A DNA stretch of 64,000 nucleotides from assembly GCF_003346715.1 (NCBI RefSeq), contig NZ_QQPQ01000016.1, forward strand, positions 62,001-126,000. The letters are read 5' to 3'. Made by a program: the position numbers and the translations under genes. The stretch comes from Oceanispirochaeta sp. M1. Lineage in GTDB: Bacteria; Spirochaetota; Spirochaetia; DSM-2461. Below, piece by piece: positions 1 through 8,695 of this stretch. The notes below the pieces were generated by a model. It did not search any database and had not been told where the DNA came from. It saw nothing but the letters and a program-made list of their open reading frames with translations. Positions within the stretch are counted from its first letter, which is position 1; each line of letters begins with the position of its first letter.

Positions 1-2018
1 ATGACCATTATATGGAAAGCCCCTTCCTGTTTGAGTTCGATTGTATTATTTTCCACCAGAGATTCAATTTCAAGACGGCCATTCAGGGAACTAAGGTCAA
101 TCTGGATATTCAGAACCGGCATGGTTTCTTCCATCAATTCATAGGGTCTCTCGAAATTCCCATCCATCGAATCCATCAACCCACAACAAACCTGAGGATC
201 GCTGCCGGGAACCATTATATGGATATATATATTTTCTCCCTGATCATAAATCACGAAGTCTGGTCTTTTTGAAGCTATAATGCTGATGCGTGGTGTCAGT
301 TCCAATGACTTTAGATGATTCTGTATAAGATCACGGTAAGGACGCAGTGGTTGTTTGGCATAGTGAAAAGCCAGAGCCTGGGGCAGGAAAGTGCATCCAC
401 CTTTTCCATAATTTCTGGTGAGGAGTCCCGGCCAACCGCTGTCCTGCCCTGGTGCAGGCAGATTATTATGGAAAAAATCATTGGGCTTTTTACCCCTTAT
501 AGGTCTCAGAATAGAACCAGATGTTCGTACATCCTGTGATAAGGCCTCATAGGGTTGAAAGAATCCTCTTACCATGAGGGGGGCGGCCTGAAAGGATGGC
601 ATTGAAAAATATGATATTTCATCATCCGTTTTTTTAATCTGCTTTATCTTCATTTCATTCCAGAAGGATTCATCAAAACCGCAGTTGCCGAAGGAGAGGA
701 TATGCCCTCCCGAGCGGGTGTAATCTAAGAAGATTTCTTTTTCATTCTCATTAAATAAAAGGACTTCAGGTAGAATGATCAAGGCATATGAAGACAAATC
801 TTCCGCTTTATCAATGAGTTCATCAAAAACGAAATCTACTGGGAAATTCATATCGTACAGTAGTTTAAAACTTCCCGAGATCTTTCTTATAAAGGCATTC
901 TCATCTTTCTCAAGATCTTTACTCTTCTGAGAGTGATATATGGCAGCAAACTTTTCTCTCTCACCTTGAATACAGTGTGCAAATTTATCCATCTGAGAGA
1001 AAATCTGTTTCAATTCATTTCGATATAGTTCATTATCGATGGATCCATCAGCATAGGGTTCATCGTCGATGGTAACGGTTCCTCCCTGGGAAAAGACACT
1101 GAAACATTCCAATGCCAATTGCAATGCTGGTTTCCTTGTGTAATCCCATGTGTTGTTAAACCGCCCCAAAAGAGCTTCAAAAGGCCTGTCTTTGGCAACT
1201 CCCCTTAGAAATCTTGTAAAAATGGCAGGTGCCAAAATACCTGTCCAATCGGTATAAGCTTCTCCTGTAACATAGTCAGCCTCTGTAAGTGCTCCAATGG
1301 CACGGCTTCCCATGTTGTATGAAGAATAAGGGTAGCCCCAATAATTATTGGTGATTTTTAATTCCGGATTAACTCTCCGGATAAGAGTGTAAATTTCAGA
1401 ATAGAATTTTTCGATATAATCATAACGAAATTTCTTAAATGATATTATATCATTTAAGAAATCCCCCTTTAGATCACGTCCTGTTTTTTTCTTGTATTGT
1501 TCAAGGCAATGAGGACAGAAACAGCAATCATTTCCAATAATTGTCATATCAATCCAAAGGCCCTTCAGTCCGGGTTGGCCTGCTATTTCAGACAATTGGC
1601 GCATTACGACGTCTTTATATGGGGAGTTAATACAAAGAGTTTTCCAACGTGTGAACTCAAGGTTTCCTCGTGTACCATGAAAATTTTCAACTAACCAGTC
1701 TGGATGCTTTTCGGCCTCCCTTTCATCCCATGACACTGAGTAATAGGCAATTGTAGCAATATTTCGTTCAGCTAAAGACTCCGTCAATTCAAGCAGTAGA
1801 TTTTGCGTTTTCAGTCCCTTATGTTTGTGTCCCTCACTAGTATTATAGTAGAAGTTTCCGTACTGACACTTTGCAAAGGCAATCACTGAATCAACTCCCG
1901 CATTTGACATCTCAGAAGCTATATGTTCTGGAGAGAAAGCCTCGGCAATTCCCTGCCCCTCCCATTCGGGGAAGTGCATATCAAAAAAGATTCTTTTCTT
2001 ACTTGTGTTTAGATTCAT
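1..2018 (-). CDS. GHL6-like glycoside hydrolase (3' end beyond window)
   Basis: Reading on the minus strand from an ATG at 2018 the frame stays open to base 1, so at least 672 residues are present and the C-terminus lies outside the window. The start has a good ribosome site (AAAGGA, six bases upstream) and sits three bases after the stop of the upstream permease gene. The protein begins MNLNTSKKRIFFDMHFPEW and has a TIM-barrel-like first half (EGQGIAEAF, WIDMTIIGNDCCFC), then a flavodoxin-like stretch (YALIILPEVLLF, YTRSGGHILSFG) like the trimerisation domain of beta-galactosidases. This resembles the hypothetical glycosyl hydrolase 6 (GHL6) group. There is no signal peptide, so it probably acts in the cytoplasm on a sugar brought in by the adjacent ABC transporter. 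The substrate is unknown. Confidence 0.75.
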   Translation of the reverse strand, partial: MNLNTSKKRIFFDMHFPEWEGQGIAEAFSPEHIASEMSNAGVDSVIAFAKCQYGNFYYNTSEGHKHKGLKTQNLLLELTESLAERNIATIAYYSVSWDEREAEKHPDWLVENFHGTRGNLEFTRWKTLCINSPYKDVVMRQLSEIAGQPGLKGLWIDMTIIGNDCCFCPHCLEQYKKKTGRDLKGDFLNDIISFKKFRYDYIEKFYSEIYTLIRRVNPELKITNNYWGYPYSSYNMGSRAIGALTEADYVTGEAYTDWTGILAPAIFTRFLRGVAKDRPFEALLGRFNNTWDYTRKPALQLALECFSVFSQGGTVTIDDEPYADGSIDNELYRNELKQIFSQMDKFAHCIQGEREKFAAIYHSQKSKDLEKDENAFIRKISGSFKLLYDMNFPVDFVFDELIDKAEDLSSYALIILPEVLLFNENEKEIFLDYTRSGGHILSFGNCGFDESFWNEMKIKQIKKTDDEISYFSMPSFQAAPLMVRGFFQPYEALSQDVRTSGSILRPIRGKKPNDFFHNNLPAPGQDSGWPGLLTRNYGKGGCTFLPQALAFHYAKQPLRPYRDLIQNHLKSLELTPRISIIASKRPDFVIYDQGENIYIHIMVPGSDPQVCCGLMDSMDGNFERPYELMEETMPVLNIQIDLSSLNGRLEIESLVENNTIELKQEGAFHIMV

Positions 2019-2021
2019 GTC

Positions 2022-2873
2022 TTATCCTTTGATTCCTGAGGACGCTATACCCTCCATGTAGTATTTCTGTATAAAAGCAAAAAGGAGAAGAATTGGCACA
2101 GAGGCGATAACAATTCCAGCATAAAGGATTCCATAATCATTGAAATAAACTCCTGAATGTAGATCCGTCAAGATAACCTGAAGAACTCTTTTCTCTTTGC
2201 TGCTAATAAATGTCACAGGTACAAGAAAACTATCCCATTGCTGAAGAAAAATGATAACACCCAGAGTGACCAGTGCGGTTCTGCAAAGGGGGAGAACAAT
2301 CCTAAAGAAAATAACGAATCGACTGCATCCGTCCATATAAGCTGCTTCTTCTAGTTCTACCGGTATCCCCTTGATAAACTGCCTCATATAGAAGATTCCG
2401 AAGCCACTTGCCACAAAGGGAATGATTAAACTACTCAACTTATTGACCATACCGAATTTTAAGATTTGTCCATACAAGGGTATGATAAGAAGTTCTATGG
2501 GCAGTATCAGAGTTGCCAGAATAATTGAGAATATTAAATCTTTACCGGGAAATGACAATTTTGCAAAAGCATACGCAGCCATAGTATTAATAAGAAGACT
2601 GATCACTGTTACAGTCGAACAGACATAGAGAGTTATCACCAGAACCCTTGGAAAATTAGTCTGATCAAAAAAGTTGAAATAGTTGATAAAAGTGAAAACT
2701 TCCGGAATAATGGAATGAATATCCAGACCGGACATTCCAGCTATCTCTTCATTTGAGCGAAAAGAGAGGAAAAACCCCCATATCATGGGAAGAAGAACGG
2801 AGAGCATCAGAAGGGCCAGAATGGCAATGACAACGGGATGTGTTTTCTTATGTTGTTTCATCATTTTCTCCAA
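2022..2873 (-). CDS. Sugar ABC transporter permease, MalG type
   Basis: This 283-residue membrane protein is the second permease of a CUT1-type carbohydrate ABC importer. It has about six hydrophobic segments and the conserved cytoplasmic EAA loop (EEAAYMDGCSRF) near residue 190, where the ATPase docks. The C-terminus (YYMEGIASSGIKG) ends in the IKG typical of MalG proteins. Its start overlaps the end of the MalF-type gene by 26 bases, which implies translational coupling. A second in-frame ATG three codons in is equally possible. No ATPase gene lies in this operon, so a shared MsmK/UgpC-type ATPase elsewhere presumably powers it. Confidence 0.9.
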   Translation of the reverse strand: MEKMMKQHKKTHPVVIAILALLMLSVLLPMIWGFFLSFRSNEEIAGMSGLDIHSIIPEVFTFINYFNFFDQTNFPRVLVITLYVCSTVTVISLLINTMAAYAFAKLSFPGKDLIFSIILATLILPIELLIIPLYGQILKFGMVNKLSSLIIPFVASGFGIFYMRQFIKGIPVELEEAAYMDGCSRFVIFFRIVLPLCRTALVTLGVIIFLQQWDSFLVPVTFISSKEKRVLQVILTDLHSGVYFNDYGILYAGIVIASVPILLLFAFIQKYYMEGIASSGIKG

Positions 2874-3750
2874 TTTTCAGCTGTAGCAAATTGATGATCA
2901 GGACAAATAGGAACAGAATCACCGACATTGCCGAAGCTTCTCCAAATTTCCCAAGTCTGAAGGCCGTCCTCCAGATATGATGGACCAACATATCTGTCGA
3001 TCCCATCGGACCTCCGCTGGTCATGACAAAAACAGGAACAAATACTTTGACAACTGAATCCATTGTCGTAATTACAAGAACGAACAGAATAGATCGTTTC
3101 ATCATGGGAAGTGTCAAAGCAATAAATTGTCTGATTTTTCCAGCACCGTCAATCTCGGCTGATTCATAAAGGCTGGGAGGTATTTCTTTTAATCCTGCTA
3201 ATAGAATCATCATAAAAAATGGCCATGTTTTCCAGATACATGTAATTATCAAGGACATCAAAGCTTGATCGGGACTGTCCAGGAAACCCTGCTTTTTAAA
3301 TCCAATTGCAGAGATTATTTCATTTATAAGGCCATAGTCCGAATTATATAGCCCTCGCCAGAGGTAACCTACAACCACGAATGAAAAAACGACGGGTAAA
3401 AAGTATAAAACTCTGCACATTTTGATGATCGGTGTTTCATCATTGACAAGTACCGCAGCTAACAAAGATAAGGTCGTTTGAAAAACCACGACAGCAGCCA
3501 TGAAAATAGCACTGACTGATAAGGACTTCCGAAAGCTGTAGCTGCTTAGAATTTTAATGAAATTTTTAAGGCCAATGAACTCTCCCCGTCCCATAAGTTC
3601 AATATCAGTCAAGCTGTACCAGAAAAGTCTAATTCCGGGATATATAATAAAGATGGAAATAATGAGCAATGCAGGAAATATAAAAACAAAGGCATCTATA
3701 GTCTCACTACGTCTATTCTTTTCTTTCAGTATTTGGTTACTTCCCACCAA
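2848..3750 (-). CDS. Sugar ABC transporter permease, MalF type
   Basis: This 300-residue inner-membrane permease has about six transmembrane segments, starting with FVFIFPALLIISIFIIYPGI. The EAA loop (YESAEIDGAGKIRQF) lies near residue 213. It pairs with the downstream MalG-type protein to form the channel for the sugar delivered by the binding protein encoded just upstream. The spacer between the binding-protein gene and this one contains a 13-bp hairpin (3769-3799), expected to lower permease expression relative to the binding protein. The family is well known; the substrate cannot be read from the sequence. Confidence 0.9.
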   Translation of the reverse strand: MVGSNQILKEKNRRSETIDAFVFIFPALLIISIFIIYPGIRLFWYSLTDIELMGRGEFIGLKNFIKILSSYSFRKSLSVSAIFMAAVVVFQTTLSLLAAVLVNDETPIIKMCRVLYFLPVVFSFVVVGYLWRGLYNSDYGLINEIISAIGFKKQGFLDSPDQALMSLIITCIWKTWPFFMMILLAGLKEIPPSLYESAEIDGAGKIRQFIALTLPMMKRSILFVLVITTMDSVVKVFVPVFVMTSGGPMGSTDMLVHHIWRTAFRLGKFGEASAMSVILFLFVLIINLLQLKIGENDETT

Positions 3751-3768
3751 AAACTCCTTGGTTCATCA

Positions 3769-3799
3769 GAGCCAAATAGAGACAGACTCTATTCGGCTC
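3769..3799 (-). promoter_or_regulatory. Intercistronic hairpin after solute-binding protein gene
   Basis: The arms at 3769-3781 and 3787-3799 pair over 13 bp with one G-T wobble around a 5-base loop. The hairpin sits between the stop of the binding-protein gene and the start of the MalF-type permease. On the transcribed strand it is not followed by a clear U-run, so it more likely stabilises the upstream mRNA or terminates partially than ends transcription. Equivalent hairpins follow two other binding-protein genes in this window. Confidence 0.6.
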
Positions 3800-3819
3800 C
3801 CACATTTTATTTTATTTTT

Positions 3820-5088
3820 TTATTTATCGGCCAAACTATCATTCATGATCTGTACGGCTTCTTTAAAGGCTGAATCAACATCCTGACCATAGGCTACGGC
3901 ATTGAATGCATTCATATATGCTTCTGAGATGACAGGGTAATTAGGCGTCACCGGTCTGGCTTTTGATGTCATCATAAGCTGCTCCTGAATGACATTGAAG
4001 GGTGGAGTGCTCATATCTGTTTTATCCAGTACAGATTTTCTGGCAGGAAGATTACCACTTTCATTACAATAGATGGCGGCGCCTTCTTTACCAGTAATGG
4101 CCTGAAGAACAGCAAAAGCAGCCTCTTTGTTCTCAGATTGAGCTGTTACTGCTATATTCCAGCTGCCTGAATTACTTGCGGCAGCCGCACCTCGGGGTAG
4201 AGGCATTGCCCCCCATTTATCATTAAACTCGGGATAGTTGTTCTTCCAGACCCCAGTCATCCAGGGACCATTAATATACATAGCAACCTTTTCTCCGGCA
4301 AAGAAATTTACCATTGATGTAGAAGGTGCTACCTCATATTTATTGAACAGATCAGCATAAAATTGCAGAGCCGATTTACTTTCGGGACTGTTAAAATAAC
4401 CATCAACAGTTTTTCCGTTGGGGCTGATTATGTCAGCTCCGAACCACCAGGTCCACAGCATCTGGGTATAAGTCATACCTTCGTTTTTTTGGTCAATACT
4501 GAACATCTGTGGCATAATCCCATATACTTCAGTTTCACCTTTTTCATTCTTCACAGTCAACTTCTTTGCCGCGTCTAGAAAATCATCCAGAGTCCATGCG
4601 TTTTCGACTCCTTCGACTGCTAAAACTCCAGCTTTTTCAAACATCTCCTTGTTGTAATATAAAACACAGTTAGATTCATTTAGAGGAGCAGCCCAAATAT
4701 TGCCGTTCCAACTCACAGCTTCTTTAGCAGACCCTACGAGATCATTAAAGTCATCCTTATTCCAATAGGCATCCAACGATTCTAATGCACCCATGTCAGC
4801 GTAGTAAGCGATTGTGGGCGCATCCATACAGATAAGGTCTCCCACCTCTCCTGAGGCTATTTGAATCTTAAGGTTTGTTTCATATTGGTTTTGAGGAACA
4901 GTGCTAAATTCCACAGTTCCTCCCAATCCGGCAGCTATCAGTGCCTCTTCCATGTATTCGGGCCAAAGATCGTCAAAAGTATTCATAATAATTTTTGGCG
5001 ATTCAGCTGAAGCTTCCTGATCTCCAGCTGCAAAAGAAAATCCAGCGGTAGTTAATACGATCGTTATGATCCAAAGTAATTTTTTCAT
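3820..5088 (-). CDS. Extracellular sugar-binding protein, family 1
   Basis: This 422-residue periplasmic substrate-binding protein delivers sugar to the two permeases downstream. It starts with a cleavable signal peptide (MKKLLWIITIVLTTAGFSFA) followed by AGDQEAS. There is no lipobox cysteine, so it is probably released into the periplasm. The mature part has the bacterial extracellular solute-binding family 1 pattern, with VGDLICMDAPTIAYYADMG near the N-terminus and MYINGPWMTGVW near residue 270. It is the first gene of a four-gene operon ending in the GHL6-like hydrolase. Expression probably depends on the promoter and triple operator just upstream, which would make it sugar-inducible. Confidence 0.93.
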   Translation of the reverse strand: MKKLLWIITIVLTTAGFSFAAGDQEASAESPKIIMNTFDDLWPEYMEEALIAAGLGGTVEFSTVPQNQYETNLKIQIASGEVGDLICMDAPTIAYYADMGALESLDAYWNKDDFNDLVGSAKEAVSWNGNIWAAPLNESNCVLYYNKEMFEKAGVLAVEGVENAWTLDDFLDAAKKLTVKNEKGETEVYGIMPQMFSIDQKNEGMTYTQMLWTWWFGADIISPNGKTVDGYFNSPESKSALQFYADLFNKYEVAPSTSMVNFFAGEKVAMYINGPWMTGVWKNNYPEFNDKWGAMPLPRGAAAASNSGSWNIAVTAQSENKEAAFAVLQAITGKEGAAIYCNESGNLPARKSVLDKTDMSTPPFNVIQEQLMMTSKARPVTPNYPVISEAYMNAFNAVAYGQDVDSAFKEAVQIMNDSLADK

Positions 5089-5115
5089 ATTCCCTCCATG
5101 ATATTATATTCGGTC

Positions 5116-5181
5116 CGTGCACGTTACCGAAAAGAATAAAAAGTGTCGTTCACGTTACCGCATTCTTCGGTAACGTGCACG
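5116..5181. promoter_or_regulatory. Triple operator for a LacI-type repressor (predicted)
   Basis: Three copies of one motif lie in 66 bases. CGTGCACGTTACCGA is at 5116-5130, CGTTCACGTTACCGCA at 5147-5162, and the inverted copy TCGGTAACGTGCACG at 5167-5181. The third copy lies just downstream of the predicted -10 box, over the likely transcription start. The other two lie in the untranslated leader, which suits repression with looping between sites. The partly palindromic CGTGCACG core is in the style of LacI-family operators. The regulator is not encoded next to the operon in this window. Confidence 0.6.
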
Positions 5182-5185
5182 ACAT

Positions 5186-5214
5186 ATGCTATATCGAAAG
5201 AATGACTCTGTCAA
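5186..5214 (-). promoter_or_regulatory. Sigma70-type promoter of the sugar ABC operon
   Basis: On the minus strand a perfect -35 box TTGACA (5209-5214) is separated by 17 bases from TAGCAT (5186-5191), which fits the vegetative -10 box at four of six positions. The expected start of transcription falls inside the operator cluster. It would drive the binding protein, both permeases and the hydrolase. Confidence 0.65.
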
Positions 5215-5218
5215 GAAG

Positions 5219-5685
5219 TATTTATCCGGAGTGATAAATTATGAATTACAAGATTCCAGAATGTAATTTTTTCAACTCTTCCGATATCCCGTACTATGGC
5301 TTTTTCGACTAAATAGAAATTATTCCATATTTTATACTACCGATACTGAAATATGTTCTAGGTTCTATTAGCTTTCCTGAAAACTTTATCATCATCCTTA
5401 TGTCGTTCACATATTGCTATATAGAGCCGTATTTCAGCACTTATGTAGTAATTTTTCTATATAAACTACTAAGCTCATATAATAAAGGCATCTATATTAG
5501 CGTTAGAATTTACTGATTTTATAAATGGTTTATTACCTGAAATATGAGTTCGGAGGAGTAAATGATCCCAAAAACTTTAGATACCAGTATAAAAATCAAT
5601 TATATGAGAAGAAAAAACCATAAAACAGCAGTATCAGACGGAAAGCACGGATCATTTTCTTGTAGTCCTATGGCTTTTTCAATTT
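5219..5685. other. Intergenic, no gene recognised
   Basis: This AT-rich stretch has scattered stops on both strands. A 60-codon plus-strand reading frame at 5562-5744 has no recognisable sequence and overlaps the transposase remnant. Nothing else could be supported. Confidence 0.5.
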
Positions 5686-6496
5686 TCAGGCACTATTCAG
5701 AAAGTAATTATGGTGTAGCCCACCTAATATCTGGACCTTTTTGATATTTCCAAAGCCGGGGATCTGTTTTCCACTAGGACTTGCGTTTATTCCCTGTTGT
5801 GGCCTCAGATGATTGTAGTAGTCTAGATTTTCCAAATCTGATTCTCTGAGAACAATAGAAAATGATCCATTGCTTCCCATCTGATACTTCCGATAACTCT
5901 CTCTGTAAAAGCATTCATATTGGGAGCTGATGAATAATTATTAACCCCTTGATGTCATACATTCATATTCAATAGATGTAAATTGAGAAGAATTATCGTA
6001 AATTAGAGTTTTCTTATCTGAAAAGTCCTCTGAAAATAGTTCAATTCTTTGTTTTACAAATTATCTACTTGGCTTTTCAGTCAAATCATAATGGATTAAC
6101 CTCCGGGTTTTCAGTTCTTGTATAATAAGAAGATAAAATTTTTTACCGAATAGAGTGCCAATTGTCATGAAATCGATTCCAAGTTTCTTTAGCTCATCTG
6201 CTATTCTATGACAGCCCCAAAGCTGATTCTCAATATTCATTTCCAGGATTATGTTTTTGATTTTTTTGATACGGGTTTCCAGGTGTTTTATGTTTATATG
6301 TCCAAGAATACTTGATGAACAGTCGTTGCCAATCGAGAAGTGTTGAAGGATTAATAATAGTCAGGTAGTTGATTGCTCTTTTGGAGAGTTTAGAAATCAA
6401 GGAGAATAAGGGTCTATCTCTGCGTTTCAAAGTTGCTTGTGCATTTTGCAGATTTATCTGACGTTTATATATTTCATTTTCCTTTTTGAGAAACAT
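5686..6496 (-). pseudogene. Decayed integrase-core (DDE) transposase, copy 1
   Basis: Fragments of one DDE-type integrase/transposase can be read on the minus strand in different frames. They are an N-terminal part (LSKRAINYLTIINPSTLL, 6230-6496), ENQLWGCHRIADELKKLGID, TLFGKKFYLLIIQELKTRR, FVKQRIELFSEDF, IYDNSSQFTS, then MNAFTERVIGSIR and DYYNHLRPQQGINASPSGK, ending ILGGLHHNY. The order matches the rve catalytic family that includes IS481/IS3-like elements. Frameshifts, stops and an internal deletion that merges LGID with TLFGK remove the first catalytic Asp region. The second Asp and the Glu are still visible. No terminal repeats or target duplication were found. It is non-functional. Confidence 0.75.
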
Positions 6497-6615
6497 CAGG
6501 GTGAATATTAAATTTTTCCAGTTAGATAATATCGTTTTGATGATAGAACATATTTAAGTATCGGCTGTGTTGAAATGGAATTATTTTTTCATTAGTAGAA
6601 AAAGCCTTAGCACTA

Positions 6616-6650
6616 GGTAAAAATCAGTCCCCTCCATTCCTGAAGGAGAC
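6616..6650 (-). terminator. Rho-independent terminator of rbsACB-like operon
   Basis: On the minus strand, GTCTCCTTC (6650-6642) pairs with GGAGGGGAC (6635-6627), nine base pairs including two wobbles, around a 6-base loop. TGATTTTTACC follows. It lies 13 bases past the stop of the binding-protein gene, where an operon terminator is expected. Confidence 0.6.
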
Positions 6651-6662
6651 CTTTTTTAATTA

Positions 6663-7616
6663 TTAAAGTTCAACTCCACCTGCATCAACATTATCCGTTG
6701 TGAACAATCTTGAACCGAGTGTGATATTTTTTTCTACTGTTTCTCCGGCAAGGATTTTAAGAGCCTGCTGAATAGCCACATTACCACCCGTAGGGTACTG
6801 AAATGTTGCATTGAGAATTCCGTCTTTAACATAAGCAACGCCTTCATGGGGAAGAGCATCGATTCCGATAAACTGGATATCCCCTTCTCTTCCTGCTGCT
6901 TTTGCTGCAAGGTAGGCACCGTGAGTTGCCGGGTCGTTATGTCCGTAAACAAGATCGATATCATCAAATCTGGAGAGAGCTGACTCCATCTCTTTTCTAG
7001 CATTTGGCTCAAGCCATTTAACATCGGCTTCAAAAATTACTTCAACATCAGAACCTTTAAGAGCCTCTCTGAAACCATTGTGTCGATCCTGTCCGGGAGG
7101 AGAAGTCTGAAGACCCATAAGTTCTACAACTTTTGCACCTTTTCCACCGAATGTCTCTACAACCCACTCTCCGGCAGCTTTACCGATAATTACGTTGTCG
7201 GCACCGATGAACTGTGTATAGTCATCACCGATTACTGCTCTATCGAGAACGATTACAGGAATACCCGCTGCCATAGCAGCTGATACAGGGTCAGTTAAAG
7301 GCTGTGCTTCTTTCGGACTGATGATCAGTAGATCAACTTCAGCACTTACAAATTCCTCAACATGAGCTCTCTGTTTGAGAGTGTCATTCTGAGCATCTTT
7401 GTAGATCACTTTAATATTATCATACTTGTCTGCTTCTGATTTCACATCGGCATTCATCTGAACACGCCATGGCTCTCCAAGGTTACACTGGCTCATACCG
7501 ATGGTGAACACCTTATCAGCTGTTGTACTTTCTTCTGCCTGACCATTGGCGAAAAGTACCGAAGAGAACATTATGCTGATTAGCATAAACACGATAACGA
7601 TTCTTGATTTTCTCAT
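6663..7616 (-). CDS. Ribose-type sugar-binding protein (periplasmic)
   Basis: This 317-residue protein has a signal peptide ending VLFANGQAEES, the form common in spirochaete binding proteins. The mature part is a type I periplasmic-binding fold (Peripla_BP_4, RbsB/YtfQ-like): FTIGMSQCNLGEPWRVQMN, then LLIISPKEAQPLTDPVSAA, GIPVIVLDRAVIGDDYTQFI, and VYGHNDPATHGAYLAAK. Asp, Arg and Asn residues at the usual sugar-contact places (LDRA, GHND) are present. It is the last gene of a transporter operon in the order ATPase, permease, binding protein, and a terminator follows it. Pentoses or hexoses are likely substrates; YtfQ-like proteins bind galactofuranose. Confidence 0.92.
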   Translation of the reverse strand: MRKSRIVIVFMLISIMFSSVLFANGQAEESTTADKVFTIGMSQCNLGEPWRVQMNADVKSEADKYDNIKVIYKDAQNDTLKQRAHVEEFVSAEVDLLIISPKEAQPLTDPVSAAMAAGIPVIVLDRAVIGDDYTQFIGADNVIIGKAAGEWVVETFGGKGAKVVELMGLQTSPPGQDRHNGFREALKGSDVEVIFEADVKWLEPNARKEMESALSRFDDIDLVYGHNDPATHGAYLAAKAAGREGDIQFIGIDALPHEGVAYVKDGILNATFQYPTGGNVAIQQALKILAGETVEKNITLGSRLFTTDNVDAGGVEL

Positions 7617-7672
7617 TTCTTACTCCTAGATATTTTTTTTGGGATAAATCCCTTTTGAGAACAAATTATTCT

Positions 7673-8695
7673 TTAATTCCTGTTTTTCCGCTGTGTTAAT
7701 ACCGCAAGGACAATAATGACTCCGGTAATCAGCAAACGTCCTGATTCGGGAACTGCATTAATACTGAGAATCTTTTCCAGATAACCGATAGTGAGAACCC
7801 CGAGAAGTGTTAACCCCATCCCCCCGCGGCCTCCGGCCAGACTTGTTCCCCCGATGACAACCATTGCAATGGCTGTAAGCTCATATCCACCGCCTGCTTC
7901 AGGGTCTCCCTGAGTTTCCTGGGCAGCCTGGGCGATTCCGGCTATGGCACACATAATTCCCGATACAGTATAGGCAAGGAATTTGGTCCATTTGACAGGG
8001 ACACCTGAAAGCCTGGCGGCTTCTTCGTTTCCACCAATGGAAAACAACTCTCTTCCCCATTTATGCCTTGCAAGGAGCAGCCAAGTGACAAGGAGACAAA
8101 ACAAAAATATGATTGAAACAACGGCAAGATTCCCCCCCATGATTCTCGAATCAATTACCTTAAATATTCCTGGAAGTTTTTTGATGACCACTTCCCCGTC
8201 TGAATTGGTCAGATAGGTTGATATTTTTTGCCCTCCGGTAATGTATTTGGCAACACCCCGTCCAAAGGTCATCATGGCAAGTGTCGCAATAAAAGGCTGA
8301 AGTTTGGCCACTGCAATAAGAGCCCCCGAGATAGCTCCCAACCCGGCTCCTACGACAATACAGGCCAAAATGGAGATCCAGGAAGGCCAATCAAGATGTA
8401 TTGTGAGTATGGAAAATAATACGGCCGATACAGCGAGTATACTTCCTACAGAAAGATCGATCCCACCAGTTATAATAACTACAGTCATGCCTACGGCCAG
8501 AATACCGAATACCGATGCCTGACGCAGAGCGTCTCTGTGCATCCCCAATTTAAAGAATGCTCCGTCGGCATTAAAAATCAGTCCCAGCAGTATAACCAGT
8601 ACAAAGGCAATAGTTGCTCTACCTGCGGAGCTGGATAAAAACTGGACAAATCCTCCTTTTTTTATCAGAGGTAATGTCTGTAAACTATCTGTCAT
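7673..8695 (-). CDS. Ribose-type sugar ABC transporter permease
   Basis: This 340-residue integral membrane protein of the RbsC/BPD_transp_2 family has about eight to ten hydrophobic segments. Family hallmarks include GILAVGMTVVIITGGIDLSV near residue 75 and AIAMVVIGGTSLAGGRGG near residue 275. It should form the homodimeric channel of the transporter. Its first codons overlap the end of the ATPase gene by four bases (ATGA), so translation is coupled. The binding-protein gene follows after 56 bases. Confidence 0.93.
   Translation of the reverse strand: MTDSLQTLPLIKKGGFVQFLSSSAGRATIAFVLVILLGLIFNADGAFFKLGMHRDALRQASVFGILAVGMTVVIITGGIDLSVGSILAVSAVLFSILTIHLDWPSWISILACIVVGAGLGAISGALIAVAKLQPFIATLAMMTFGRGVAKYITGGQKISTYLTNSDGEVVIKKLPGIFKVIDSRIMGGNLAVVSIIFLFCLLVTWLLLARHKWGRELFSIGGNEEAARLSGVPVKWTKFLAYTVSGIMCAIAGIAQAAQETQGDPEAGGGYELTAIAMVVIGGTSLAGGRGGMGLTLLGVLTIGYLEKILSINAVPESGRLLITGVIIVLAVLTQRKNRN

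Noticed and set aside
12-272. 86-codon plus-strand reading frame at the left edge
   Set aside because: It is antisense to the hydrolase gene, which is open through the same bases and has clear homology.
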